Shown here: positions 18,145 to 24,638 of the stretch, one piece after another
Position numbering within the stretch: position 1 is the first letter of the stretch
Layout of the letters: each line of letters starts with the position of its first letter
Assembly: GCA_030431255.1 (NCBI GenBank)
Contig: JAUIJL010000009.1
Coordinates: 276,934 to 340,933 of the forward strand
Source of the DNA: Thermoanaerobaculia bacterium
Lineage (GTDB): Bacteria > Acidobacteriota > Thermoanaerobaculia > Multivoradales > J023
DNA: 64,000 nucleotides
Direction: 5' to 3'
Notes under the pieces: generated by a model
Told to the model about the DNA's origin: nothing
What the model saw: only the letters and a program-made list of their open reading frames with translations
Databases searched by the model: none
Position numbers and translations under genes: made by a program

Positions 18145-18321
18145 TTATTCGCCGCCTTCCGGCACGAGAGACTCTGCCGGATAGCGGTCGGATTTGGCCA
18201 GCGCATCGGCGGAAATATCGTCCACCGCGGCCCGCCAAAGGTCGGTCGGGCTGCGCTCATGCCGTTGCTCTTGGCTCGAGGCATCAGAGGTTTGGGTAGC
18301 AGGTGCAAATGCGTGTTTCAT
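18145..18321 (-). CDS. Candidate Pup/UBact-like small protein modifier ending Gly-Gly-Glu
   Basis: This 58-aa hydrophilic protein ends in ...VPEGGE. Pup-type modifiers are 60-70 residue, largely disordered proteins ending GGE or GGQ, and the terminal Glu is the residue ligated to substrates. A terminal Glu needs no deamidation. Its stop is 24 nt before the PafA-like ligase gene on the same strand. A good Shine-Dalgarno AAGGAG lies 7 nt before this ATG; a second ATG directly upstream (18324) is 4 nt away, so a 59-aa form is possible. The N-terminal half is Ser/Gln/Glu-rich, and the C-terminal half has an amphipathic stretch around DLWRAAVDDISADALAK. The call rests on size, terminus and context, since sequence similarity in such short proteins is weak. 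Functional conjugation is inferred. Confidence 0.75.
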   Translation of the reverse strand: MKHAFAPATQTSDASSQEQRHERSPTDLWRAAVDDISADALAKSDRYPAESLVPEGGE

Positions 18322-18441
18322 CATCGGTCTCCTTATGCTTAGGCTAGCACAGGTCGGAGAGACCTTCAGCTGCAGACCGACGCGGATCGCCCGCGGTGAT
18401 TGGGGCACCGGATACCTGACGGCAATCCGCGCCGGTCGCGA

Positions 18442-18470
18442 CCTGTAGATCCGAGAGAGCGGATCACAGG
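18442..18470. repeat. Long imperfect inverted repeat upstream of the modifier-ligase genes
   Basis: The arms CCTGT+GATCCG and CGGATC+ACAGG pair over 11 bp around the loop AGAGAG, with a single bulged A at 18447. It lies about 120 bp upstream of the Pup-like start. It could be an operator or an RNA hairpin; the flanks lack a T-run on either strand, so it is not a simple terminator. Confidence 0.5.
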
Positions 18471-18667
18471 CGAAGAAAACAAACTCCCTCGTCATCCCTT
18501 TCCCTTGTCGGATGCGCTTATAGAGCTAGCATCCGCGGTCCACCCCGCCCCCCACAGGCAAACGATTTTGACGGACGGTGTACCACGCCCTCCCCAAAGG
18601 CCTTCCGCCTCCTCCAGCCCGCTCCGTGGGTCTCTTGTGTAATAACAGCGATAAATCACCCTAAAAG

Positions 18668-18691
18668 GGATCATCGATCCGTATTTTTTTT
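18668..18691 (+). terminator. Short hairpin plus T8 tract
   Basis: GGATC-ATC-GATCC is followed by GTA and eight consecutive T (18684-18691). This looks like a weak intrinsic terminator for plus-strand transcription. However, no protein gene precedes it on that strand, so it would have to end a small RNA or attenuate the leader of the next gene. Confidence 0.3.
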
Positions 18692-18721
18692 CTGATCCGA
18701 GCCGATGTGGTCTTATTGGGC

Positions 18722-19255
18722 ATGCCCAAAGCGGAAAAGCTTCCCCCCTTCGTCCACAACGCGCAAACGCGACAGGTCGTGCTCGACCTGCTCACCGACG
18801 GCATCGGTGACGACGAAGAACCGGCCGAGATTCTGATCTCGGGCCAATGCATGGAGCCCTTGATCATCGACGGTGACCGGGTCTCGGTGGCTCCGTGCCA
18901 AGGCTCTCCCGGATTGGGTGACATCGTCTTGGCGCGGACCCCAGACCAAGAGCTCGTCTGCCATCGCATTTTGGGTCGCTCGGGCGACGATTATTTGCTC
19001 GCCGGCGATCGCACCCTTCGCCTGGATACCCACCCACCGGAGACCGTGATCGGCCGGGTCATCGCCGTGCATCGGGGCGCAAAAACCTTGACCCTTCCGA
19101 GGGCCGGACGGATCGCCCGCTTCCAGGCTTATCTGCACCTCAAAACCCACGCCTATCGAGGCCGGAGTCTGGCCCTGTTATTTCACTGGCCCAGACGTCT
19201 ATTGATCGAGGCCCAGGCCTGGCGTTGGCATTCGGCCAGAATCCGACCGGAATAG
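18722..19255 (+). CDS. S24/S26 (signal peptidase/LexA-like) protein with Cys at the catalytic Ser position
   Basis: The product is about 177 aa from ATG 18722; a GTG at 18707 would add five residues, and neither has a good Shine-Dalgarno. The core is the S24/S26 fold. ISGQCMEPLIIDGDRV aligns with the GxSMxPxxxxGD box of signal peptidase I/LexA-like proteases, but Cys replaces the nucleophile Ser. GDIVLA, VCHRILG (a His where the archaeal/ER-type dyad has His) and LLAGDRT...IGRVIAV follow. There is no transmembrane anchor and no helix-turn-helix. A C-terminal basic helical region (about 130-177) follows the fold. It may be a Cys-His protease or an inactive regulator. It is divergent from the Pup-like gene and 106 nt before dnaE2. 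Confidence 0.7.
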   Translation: MPKAEKLPPFVHNAQTRQVVLDLLTDGIGDDEEPAEILISGQCMEPLIIDGDRVSVAPCQGSPGLGDIVLARTPDQELVCHRILGRSGDDYLLAGDRTLRLDTHPPETVIGRVIAVHRGAKTLTLPRAGRIARFQAYLHLKTHAYRGRSLALLFHWPRRLLIEAQAWRWHSARIRPE

Positions 19256-19361
19256 CGCCCGCATTCCCGGCCGGCCAAGGCGTTCGGCCCAGCTAGCGGT
19301 TGTTGGGTTATTGGGTTGTTGTCGTCTTTAACTTACGCCCCATTTACGCTAAACTCAGGAG

Positions 19362-22300
19362 ATGGCGAGGATCCCCTACGCCGTCGGCCCTGGAGCGCGC
19401 AAAGAAGCTACCCGTCGGCGGACTTACCCGAAGATCTCCGGAAGGCCGAGCGCCGCTTACGCCGAGCTTCACGCGTGCTCGGCGTTTTCCTTCCTCGACG
19501 GTGCGTCGGCCCCCGAGGACCTAATCCAACGGGCGGCGGAGCTGGGGCTACCCGCCGTGGCTCTGGTCGACCGTTCCGGCGTCTACGGTGCGCCCCGCTT
19601 TCACAAAGCGGCCCGGGAAGCCGGGATCCGCGCCTTGGTGGGAGCGGAGGTGGTGTTGGCCGACCGCGAGAGTGAGAAGAGCCACGCGAAATCCACCCGT
19701 CGTGAGGCCGCCGCCCGCGCCTTGGAAGGTCAACGGCTAACCCTGCTGGTCCGCAGCCGCGAGGGCTATCGAAATCTGTGCAAGCTGCTGACCGCCGCCG
19801 CCCGTGGGCGCCCCAAAGGGGACGCCCGGGTGGATGAAGCTCTGCTCCAGCAATACCAAAAAGGTTTGCACTGCCTTACCGGCGGCTCGGAAGGTCTGAT
19901 GGCCCATTGCCTGGCCCACGAAGGTTTGGACGCCGGACGCAAGCTTCTGGATCGTCTCGCGCGGCTCTTTGCGGGCCGTCTGCACGTGGAGCTGCAACGC
20001 CACCATTTGCGCTCTGAAGAGCAACGAAACCGTGCGCTGCTGGAGCTCGCGGACCGGCTGCGGCTGCCGATCATCGCTACCAATGGGGTCTGCTACGCGC
20101 GTCCCACGGACAAATCTCTGCACGACGTGCTGACCTGCGCCCGCCATTACACCAGCATCGACCACGCCGGGTCCCGACTTTCCGCCCACCGCGAGCGCCA
20201 CCTCAAGGGTGCCGGCGAGATGGAGGTGCTTTTTCGCGATCTGCCCCGCGCCCTGGACGCCGCCGTGGATCTGGCCGAGGAGCTCGAGTTCACCCTCGAC
20301 GATTTGGGCTACCGCTTCCCCGACTATCCCCTGCCTCCGGACGAGACCCCGGCATCGTTTCTGCGCCGCATCACTTGGAACGAAGCCCGGGCCAGATTCC
20401 GCCCGCTGACCGCTCGGGCCCAGCGGCAGATCGAGAAAGAGCTCAACGTCATCGAAAAGCTCGATCTGGCGGGATATTTCCTCATCGTTTGGGACATCGT
20501 GCAATTCTGCAAACGGCAAAACATTTTCGCCCAGGGCCGGGGCTCCGCGGCCAATTCGGCGGTGTGTTACGCCCTGTCCATCACCGCCGTCGACCCGGTC
20601 AAGATGGAGCTGCTCTTCGAGCGATTCCTTTCCGAGGAACGGGGGGAATGGCCGGACATCGACCTCGATCTGCCGTCCGGCGAGCCCCGGGAACGGGTGA
20701 TCCAATACGTCTACGAGCGCTACGGACCCCACGGCGCTGCCATGACCGCCAACGTCATCACCTATCGGGATCGCCTGGCGGCCCGGGAGGTGGGCAAGGC
20801 CTTGGGATTTTCCATGGAGCAAGTGGGCAAGCTGTCGAAACGGCTGGGTCGCTTGCGCTACGACGTCAAACGGGGGGATCAGCGGGATTTCGAGGCGGAG
20901 CTGAAGGCCGCCGGCTTGGACCCCACGGAGCTCAGGGTGCGCCACTTCGTCGAGCTCTGGGGGCGGATCAAAAACCTGCCCCGGCATCTGGGCCAGCACT
21001 CCGGCGGCATGGTGATGGCCCAAGGTCGGCTCGACGAGGTGGTGCCCTTGGAGCCCGCGTCCATGCCCGGACGCACGGTGATCCAATGGGATAAGGAAGA
21101 TTGCGCCGACATGGGCATCATCAAAGTCGATCTGCTCGGCCTCGGCATGTTGAACGCCCTGGAAGAAGCGGTGCCGTTGATTCTGCGTCACCAAGGGCGC
21201 CACGTGGACTACGCCCACATCCCCCACGACGACCCCAAAGTCTTCGAGCTGTTGCGCAAGGCCGACACGGTGGGGGTATTTCAGGTGGAAAGCCGGGCAC
21301 AGATGGCCTCCCTGCCGCGCAATCGACCCGACCGTTTCTACGATTTGGTGATCCAGGTGGCGATCATTCGCCCCGGGCCCATCGTCGGCGGCATGGTCCA
21401 CCCTTTTTTCGAGCGACGCCAGGGTCGGCAACCCGTGACCTACCCCCACCCCAGCCTGGAGCCGATTCTGAAACGCACCCTCGGCGTGCCTCTTTTTCAG
21501 GAGCAGCTCTTGCGCATCGCCATGGTCGCGGGCGGTTTCACCGGCGGCGAGGCGGAGGAGCTCCGCCGGGCCATGGGTTTCAAACGCAGCATGGACAAGA
21601 TGGTGGCGATCGAAAGACGGCTGCGCGCGGGCATGGACGCCAAGGGCATCCGCGGCGAAACCCAGGAGCAAATCGTGCAATCCATCACGTCCTTTGCGCT
21701 CTACGGCTTCCCCGAATCCCACGCCGCCAGCTTCGCGCTGATCGCCTACGCCAGCGCTTGGCTCAAGGTCCACCATCCGACGGTGTTCTATATCGCCCTG
21801 CTCAACGCTTGGCCCATGGGTTTTTACCATCCGGCGACTCTCATTCAGGACGCCAAACGCCACGGGGTGGAGGTGCATCCGATCGACGTCAACTGCTCCG
21901 ATTGGCGATGCACCTGGCAGGGCTCCAACGCGCCAGGCAAGGCGCGGGATTCCAACGCGCGGAGCTCCAACGCAGGTCGCAAGCTGTTGATCGACCGTCG
22001 CTCCTCGAGCTCCGAGGCTCCGTCCCCCAAAGCCGACGGCAGCCTGCGCTTGGGTTTGCGCTACGTGCGCGGTCTGCATCAGGACGTCGGCCTACGGATC
22101 GAAGAGGAACGACGTCGCAAGCCGTTCGCAAATCTGGACGACATGGCTTTTCGCTGCAAGCTCGACAGCTCGTCCCTAGATCGCCTGGCCCTCTCCGGTG
22201 CCTTGGCCGGCTTCGGCCTGGCCCGTCGAGCCGCCTTATGGCAGGCGGCGCGGGTCGCGCGCCCCGCGGGTCCGCTCTTTGCCGGCAGGGCGGATCTTGA

Positions 22301-22745
22301 AGATGCAGAACGGGGATCTCCTCTGCCGTCCATGACCCGCTTGGAAGAAACCGCCGCCGACTTCGAGTCCACAGGTCTGACCCCAGGCACCCACCCCATG
22401 GCCTTCGCCCGGCCCAATTTGGCTCACCAGGGGGTCGTCACCTGTGCCCAGCTCGAGCAGCTGCCCGCGGGTCGAAAGGTGCGCTTCGCCGGCTCGGTGA
22501 TCGTTCGCCAACGGCCGGGAACCGCCAAGGGCATGCTCTTCATCACCCTGGAAGACGAAACCGGCATGGCCCAGGCGATTGTCGGCCCGAATTTATTGGC
22601 GGAGCAGAGGGAAGTGATCTCCACCTCCGGCGGCTTGACCATCGAAGGCATCTTGCAACGACGAGACGGATCCATGAGCGTGCGCGCCGACCGCGTGTGG
22701 CCCATCGCCCGGCTGGAAAAAACGCCGTCCCACGATTGGCATTAG
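19362..22745 (+). CDS. dnaE2: Error-prone DNA polymerase III alpha subunit
   Basis: The 1127-aa product has DnaE2 organisation. An N-terminal PHP domain (ELHACSAFSFLDGASAPEDL...) lies around residues 35-100. The C-family polymerase core includes RGSAANSAVCYAL, the catalytic acidic motif PDIDLDLP and the KVDLLGLGML region. A C-terminal OB-fold (VRFAGSVIVRQRPGTAKGM) completes it. The short form, without the replicative C-terminal domain, matches damage-inducible translesion polymerases. Usual partners ImuA/ImuB are not adjacent. An unusual low-complexity insertion with repeated Ser-Asn-Ala (nt about 21920-22030) interrupts the segment before LRLGLRYVRGL. Residues before about 33 are Arg-rich and the ATG abuts its AGGAG, so the start may be further in. 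Confidence 0.93.
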   Translation: MARIPYAVGPGARKEATRRRTYPKISGRPSAAYAELHACSAFSFLDGASAPEDLIQRAAELGLPAVALVDRSGVYGAPRFHKAAREAGIRALVGAEVVLADRESEKSHAKSTRREAAARALEGQRLTLLVRSREGYRNLCKLLTAAARGRPKGDARVDEALLQQYQKGLHCLTGGSEGLMAHCLAHEGLDAGRKLLDRLARLFAGRLHVELQRHHLRSEEQRNRALLELADRLRLPIIATNGVCYARPTDKSLHDVLTCARHYTSIDHAGSRLSAHRERHLKGAGEMEVLFRDLPRALDAAVDLAEELEFTLDDLGYRFPDYPLPPDETPASFLRRITWNEARARFRPLTARAQRQIEKELNVIEKLDLAGYFLIVWDIVQFCKRQNIFAQGRGSAANSAVCYALSITAVDPVKMELLFERFLSEERGEWPDIDLDLPSGEPRERVIQYVYERYGPHGAAMTANVITYRDRLAAREVGKALGFSMEQVGKLSKRLGRLRYDVKRGDQRDFEAELKAAGLDPTELRVRHFVELWGRIKNLPRHLGQHSGGMVMAQGRLDEVVPLEPASMPGRTVIQWDKEDCADMGIIKVDLLGLGMLNALEEAVPLILRHQGRHVDYAHIPHDDPKVFELLRKADTVGVFQVESRAQMASLPRNRPDRFYDLVIQVAIIRPGPIVGGMVHPFFERRQGRQPVTYPHPSLEPILKRTLGVPLFQEQLLRIAMVAGGFTGGEAEELRRAMGFKRSMDKMVAIERRLRAGMDAKGIRGETQEQIVQSITSFALYGFPESHAASFALIAYASAWLKVHHPTVFYIALLNAWPMGFYHPATLIQDAKRHGVEVHPIDVNCSDWRCTWQGSNAPGKARDSNARSSNAGRKLLIDRRSSSSEAPSPKADGSLRLGLRYVRGLHQDVGLRIEEERRRKPFANLDDMAFRCKLDSSSLDRLALSGALAGFGLARRAALWQAARVARPAGPLFAGRADLEDAERGSPLPSMTRLEETAADFESTGLTPGTHPMAFARPNLAHQGVVTCAQLEQLPAGRKVRFAGSVIVRQRPGTAKGMLFITLEDETGMAQAIVGPNLLAEQREVISTSGGLTIEGILQRRDGSMSVRADRVWPIARLEKTPSHDWH

Positions 22746-22884
22746 CTGGATGAATGATCTCCATGAGCTGGTACCGAGCGACACCAGAAAAGAAGACAGC
22801 GAGAAGCTGAAGTACAATGGATGGAGGAGACCGTCTTCTGAAAACCTACCCCTCCAGCAACCTCAGATCCCGACGACCCTCGCT

Positions 22885-23130
22885 ATGACACAACACCTCA
22901 CTATCGAGTTCCCAGAATCCGCGAAGCTTCCACAGGGTTTGGCCGAAGACCAAGACTTTCTTCGTTATACCGTCGTGGCTTCGCTCTATCAGCGAGGCAA
23001 GCTCTCAGGAAGAGCAGCTCGTGAGCTGACCGGTGACTCTCGACGGCGCTTCGAAGAGAAGATGGCCGAGTACGGCTACCCACTCTTAGGATCTGAGACA
23101 GACGACATCTCCGCAGAGCTGAACGCCTAA
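22885..23130 (+). CDS. UPF0175-family antitoxin
   Basis: This 81-aa protein starts at ATG 22885; a longer in-frame extension to 22750 has no matching family sequence. The pattern FLRYTVVASLYQRGKLSGRAA followed by an RxxFEEKMAEYGYPLL helix and the acidic C-terminal tail is typical of UPF0175. That is a small DNA-binding family usually paired with a PIN-domain toxin of the DUF3368 type. The partner toxin gene starts 4 nt downstream but is truncated. Confidence 0.8.
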   Translation: MTQHLTIEFPESAKLPQGLAEDQDFLRYTVVASLYQRGKLSGRAARELTGDSRRRFEEKMAEYGYPLLGSETDDISAELNA

Positions 23131-23134
23131 TCCA

Positions 23135-23329
23135 ATGCCCCGACTTGTCGTCAGCGACACGGGTCCCATCATTACGCTGGAAAAGCTGCCCGATGGTTTC
23201 GCCCTTTTGAGAAAGCTCTACGACAAAATCCTGCTACCCGAAGAAGTATTGGAAGAGCTTGCCGAAGGCTTCGAGACCCCTGAGGCCTATTTAAATCACT
23301 TGGAAGCGGTGAAAGCACAGGCCACCTAG
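23135..23329 (+). pseudogene. Truncated PIN-domain (DUF3368-type) toxin
   Basis: The 64-aa frame begins with VVSDTGPIITL, the first strand of a PIN domain with its first catalytic Asp, and continues through the LLPEEVLEEL segment. It stops at TAG 23327. DUF3368 toxins usually run to about 150 aa and need three or four acidic residues spread over the domain, so this copy lacks the remaining active-site residues. None of the other forward frames after the stop restores an obvious PIN sequence. It is probably an inactive remnant of a UPF0175/PIN toxin-antitoxin pair. Confidence 0.65.
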
Positions 23330-23360
23330 CAGAAGCGTCTGGGTGTCTGTGGATACCTGT

Positions 23361-23630
23361 CTAATCAGACTCCCGCTGGAGCTCTTCCGGCAGCTCTCCT
23401 TCTTCCAGCGGGCGCACGACGCAGGTCAATAGCTCTCGCACTTGCTCCACCGCGCTTTCCGGGACGCAGAGGGCGGCCCCTCCCGCGGGATTGGCGCCGG
23501 CGAAACCCGGGCCGAACATCCCGATGTCGGGAGATTGCACCATGAACGGAATGTCGTGCTCGTCCAGGGCATGCCCGATGGTCTCCGCTTCGAGACGGGA
23601 TGGGAATCGGGCGATTTCAACAAAGCTCAT
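23361..23630 (-). CDS. DUF2007-like small protein
   Basis: This 89-aa protein matches the pattern of DUF2007 (putative signal-transducing) proteins: VEIARFPSRLEAETIGHALDE, a short central MVQSPDIG... loop, then LCVPESAVEQVRELL. These look like PII-type ferredoxin-like folds of unknown role. It is a single gene on the minus strand, facing the toxin remnant. The divergent side carries the sigma-54 promoter match described separately. Confidence 0.7.
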   Translation of the reverse strand: MSFVEIARFPSRLEAETIGHALDEHDIPFMVQSPDIGMFGPGFAGANPAGGAALCVPESAVEQVRELLTCVVRPLEEGELPEELQRESD

Positions 23631-23768
23631 ATTCGGCTCCCGCTGGTGAAGTTCGGAAAGTGGAATCCGCGGTCAGCATAGCATTTCCCACCTGATCTCT
23701 CGGGCGCAACCTGGTTTAGCCCGGAAAACCCTGAAGGACATTTGTCGACGTGCCGAGTTTCAAGTCAG

Positions 23769-23785
23769 TTGGCACCGGACTTGCT
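23769..23785 (+). promoter_or_regulatory. Sigma-54 (-24/-12) promoter match
   Basis: TTGGCAC-N5-TTGCT matches the sigma-54 consensus (TTGGCAC at -24, TTGCW at -12) in all fixed positions with the correct spacing. Transcription would start near 23796 and read into the winged-helix gene with a leader of about 187 nt. A match this exact is expected far less than once in a random window of this size. Confidence 0.65.
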
Positions 23786-23863
23786 GTAATCCCTTGCATG
23801 AGGCCAAAAACAAAGAAAACAACCGCAAGTTAGGCCCTTGACCGATAAGCCGCTCAACGAATC

Positions 23864-23898
23864 GCTCAATTTTTGAGCAAAGCGCTCAACTTTTGAGC
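23864..23898. promoter_or_regulatory. Tandem palindromic operator-like sites GCTCAA-N3-TTGAGC
   Basis: Two perfect 15-bp palindromes, GCTCAA-TTT-TTGAGC (23864-23878) and GCTCAA-CTT-TTGAGC (23884-23898), have centres exactly 20 bp apart, about two helical turns. A half-site GCTCAA at 23852-23857 lies 12 bp upstream. This looks like a cooperative dimer-binding site. It sits downstream of the sigma-54 match and 85 bp before the winged-helix start, so autoregulation or repression of that gene is plausible. Confidence 0.6.
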
Positions 23899-23982
23899 AA
23901 CCGGCTTGATGAGGCAGCCGCCTCCAGCGCGCGCGCCGAGCGCAACGAACGAGATCATTTCTCACGCACCAAGGATTACGCC

Positions 23983-24573
23983 ATGAAGACCTTTCAATCT
24001 CCCGCTTCCGTGAGCACCGCCGACGCCCTTCGCCGACTGGAACGGTCCGTGATCTACCGCTTCGGCACCTTCGAGCTGTCCACCCTTCCCCTCCGCTTGA
24101 GCCGGGCCGGCCGGCTGATCACTCTCCAGCCGCAGCCGGCCCGGGCCCTCAAGCTGCTGATAGAGCACCGGGGAAAAATCGTGACCCGGGAGATGCTTCG
24201 AGATCACCTTTGGGGAAAGGGCACGTTTTTGGATCATGAGCAAGGCATCAACTTCGCCCTGCGCAAGATTCGCATCGCGTTGGGGGACAGCCCCTCAGCC
24301 CCCGACTTCATTGAGACCGTGCCCCGACTGGGTTATCGATTCGTTGCCGACATCGAGGAAGTTTCGCCCGCCTCGGCCGGATCCACCCGCGCCGCCCGAG
24401 CCACCGAGCAGCCGCCGGAACGGCCCGACGGGCCCACCGAGCAGTCGATGGACCGGTCCGAAAGACCTGCTCGGACCCGTCGCTCCGGTCTATTGGGCCG
24501 ATACCCGACCGCTTCCTGCGCCGGCCGCCATCGTCGCAACACCCAAAAACGGCAATGCCGTAGCTGGTCGTGA
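23983..24573 (+). CDS. OmpR/CadC-type winged-helix DNA-binding protein, lacking a sensor domain
   Basis: The product is about 196 aa; ATG 23983 has AAGGA 7 nt upstream. Residues about 18-115 form an OmpR/PhoB C-terminal winged helix: YRFGTFELS, LQPQPARALKLLIEHRGKIVTREML, the recognition-helix region HEQGINFALRKIRIALGD, and the wing FIETVPRLGYRFVA. In CadC-like proteins of Acidobacteria this domain is followed by a membrane segment and TPR or WD40/TolB repeats. Here only a Pro/Thr/Arg-rich tail of about 75 residues follows, so the sensor half is absent. It has no receiver domain. It may be a stand-alone DNA-binding protein or a truncated regulator. The palindromes upstream are candidate targets. 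Confidence 0.75.
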   Translation: MKTFQSPASVSTADALRRLERSVIYRFGTFELSTLPLRLSRAGRLITLQPQPARALKLLIEHRGKIVTREMLRDHLWGKGTFLDHEQGINFALRKIRIALGDSPSAPDFIETVPRLGYRFVADIEEVSPASAGSTRAARATEQPPERPDGPTEQSMDRSERPARTRRSGLLGRYPTASCAGRHRRNTQKRQCRSWS

Positions 24574-24593
24574 CCGCATCGCTGGATTCACTT

Positions 24594-24638
24594 CAAGACG
24601 ACGTGGCTCAAGAAGACGTGGCTCAAGACGACGTGGGC
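24594..24638. repeat. Three tandem 15-bp repeats at the slt 3' end
   Basis: Units of CAAGACGACGTGGCT, CAAGAAGACGTGGCT and CAAGACGACGTGGGC run without gaps. The third unit is the end of the minus-strand transglycosylase gene, including its stop. The first two copy that end into the convergent spacer. This looks like a recent slippage-type duplication. Confidence 0.6.

Larger units (their letters stand above)
18325..18721. other. Divergent intergenic region with several strong hairpins
   Basis: About 397 bp separate the Pup-like gene (minus) from the S24/S26-type gene (plus), with no credible ORF. Three structured elements stand out. CCTGT-A-GATCCG / CGGATC-ACAGG (18442-18470) is an 11-bp stem with one bulged A and a hexanucleotide loop. 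CGGATGC / GCATCCG lies at 18509-18535. GGATC-ATC-GATCC (18668-18680) is followed 3 nt later by eight T. The region must contain the promoter of the modifier-ligase genes. It could also encode a structured leader or small RNA, which I cannot decide from sequence. Confidence 0.45.
23631..23982. other. Regulatory intergenic region upstream of the winged-helix gene
   Basis: This 352-bp stretch has no credible ORF. It holds a sigma-54-type promoter match (23769-23785) and two 15-bp palindromes (23864-23878, 23884-23898) with an extra half-site at 23852. A good ribosome binding site, AAGGA, lies 7 nt before the ATG at 23983. Confidence 0.6.

Noticed and set aside
18722..19255. LexA in an imuA-imuB-dnaE2 type cassette.
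   Set aside because: The protein has no helix-turn-helix and the Ser is Cys; no imuA or imuB is adjacent.
19737..22079. A 780-aa open frame antisense to dnaE2.
   Set aside because: DnaE2 on the other strand is unambiguous; the antisense frame is a GC-rich shadow with His/Gly/Gln-rich composition and no domain.
23893..23982. A TTG start 90 nt upstream of the winged-helix ATG.
   Set aside because: It falls within the operator palindrome; ATG 23983 has AAGGA 7 nt before it.
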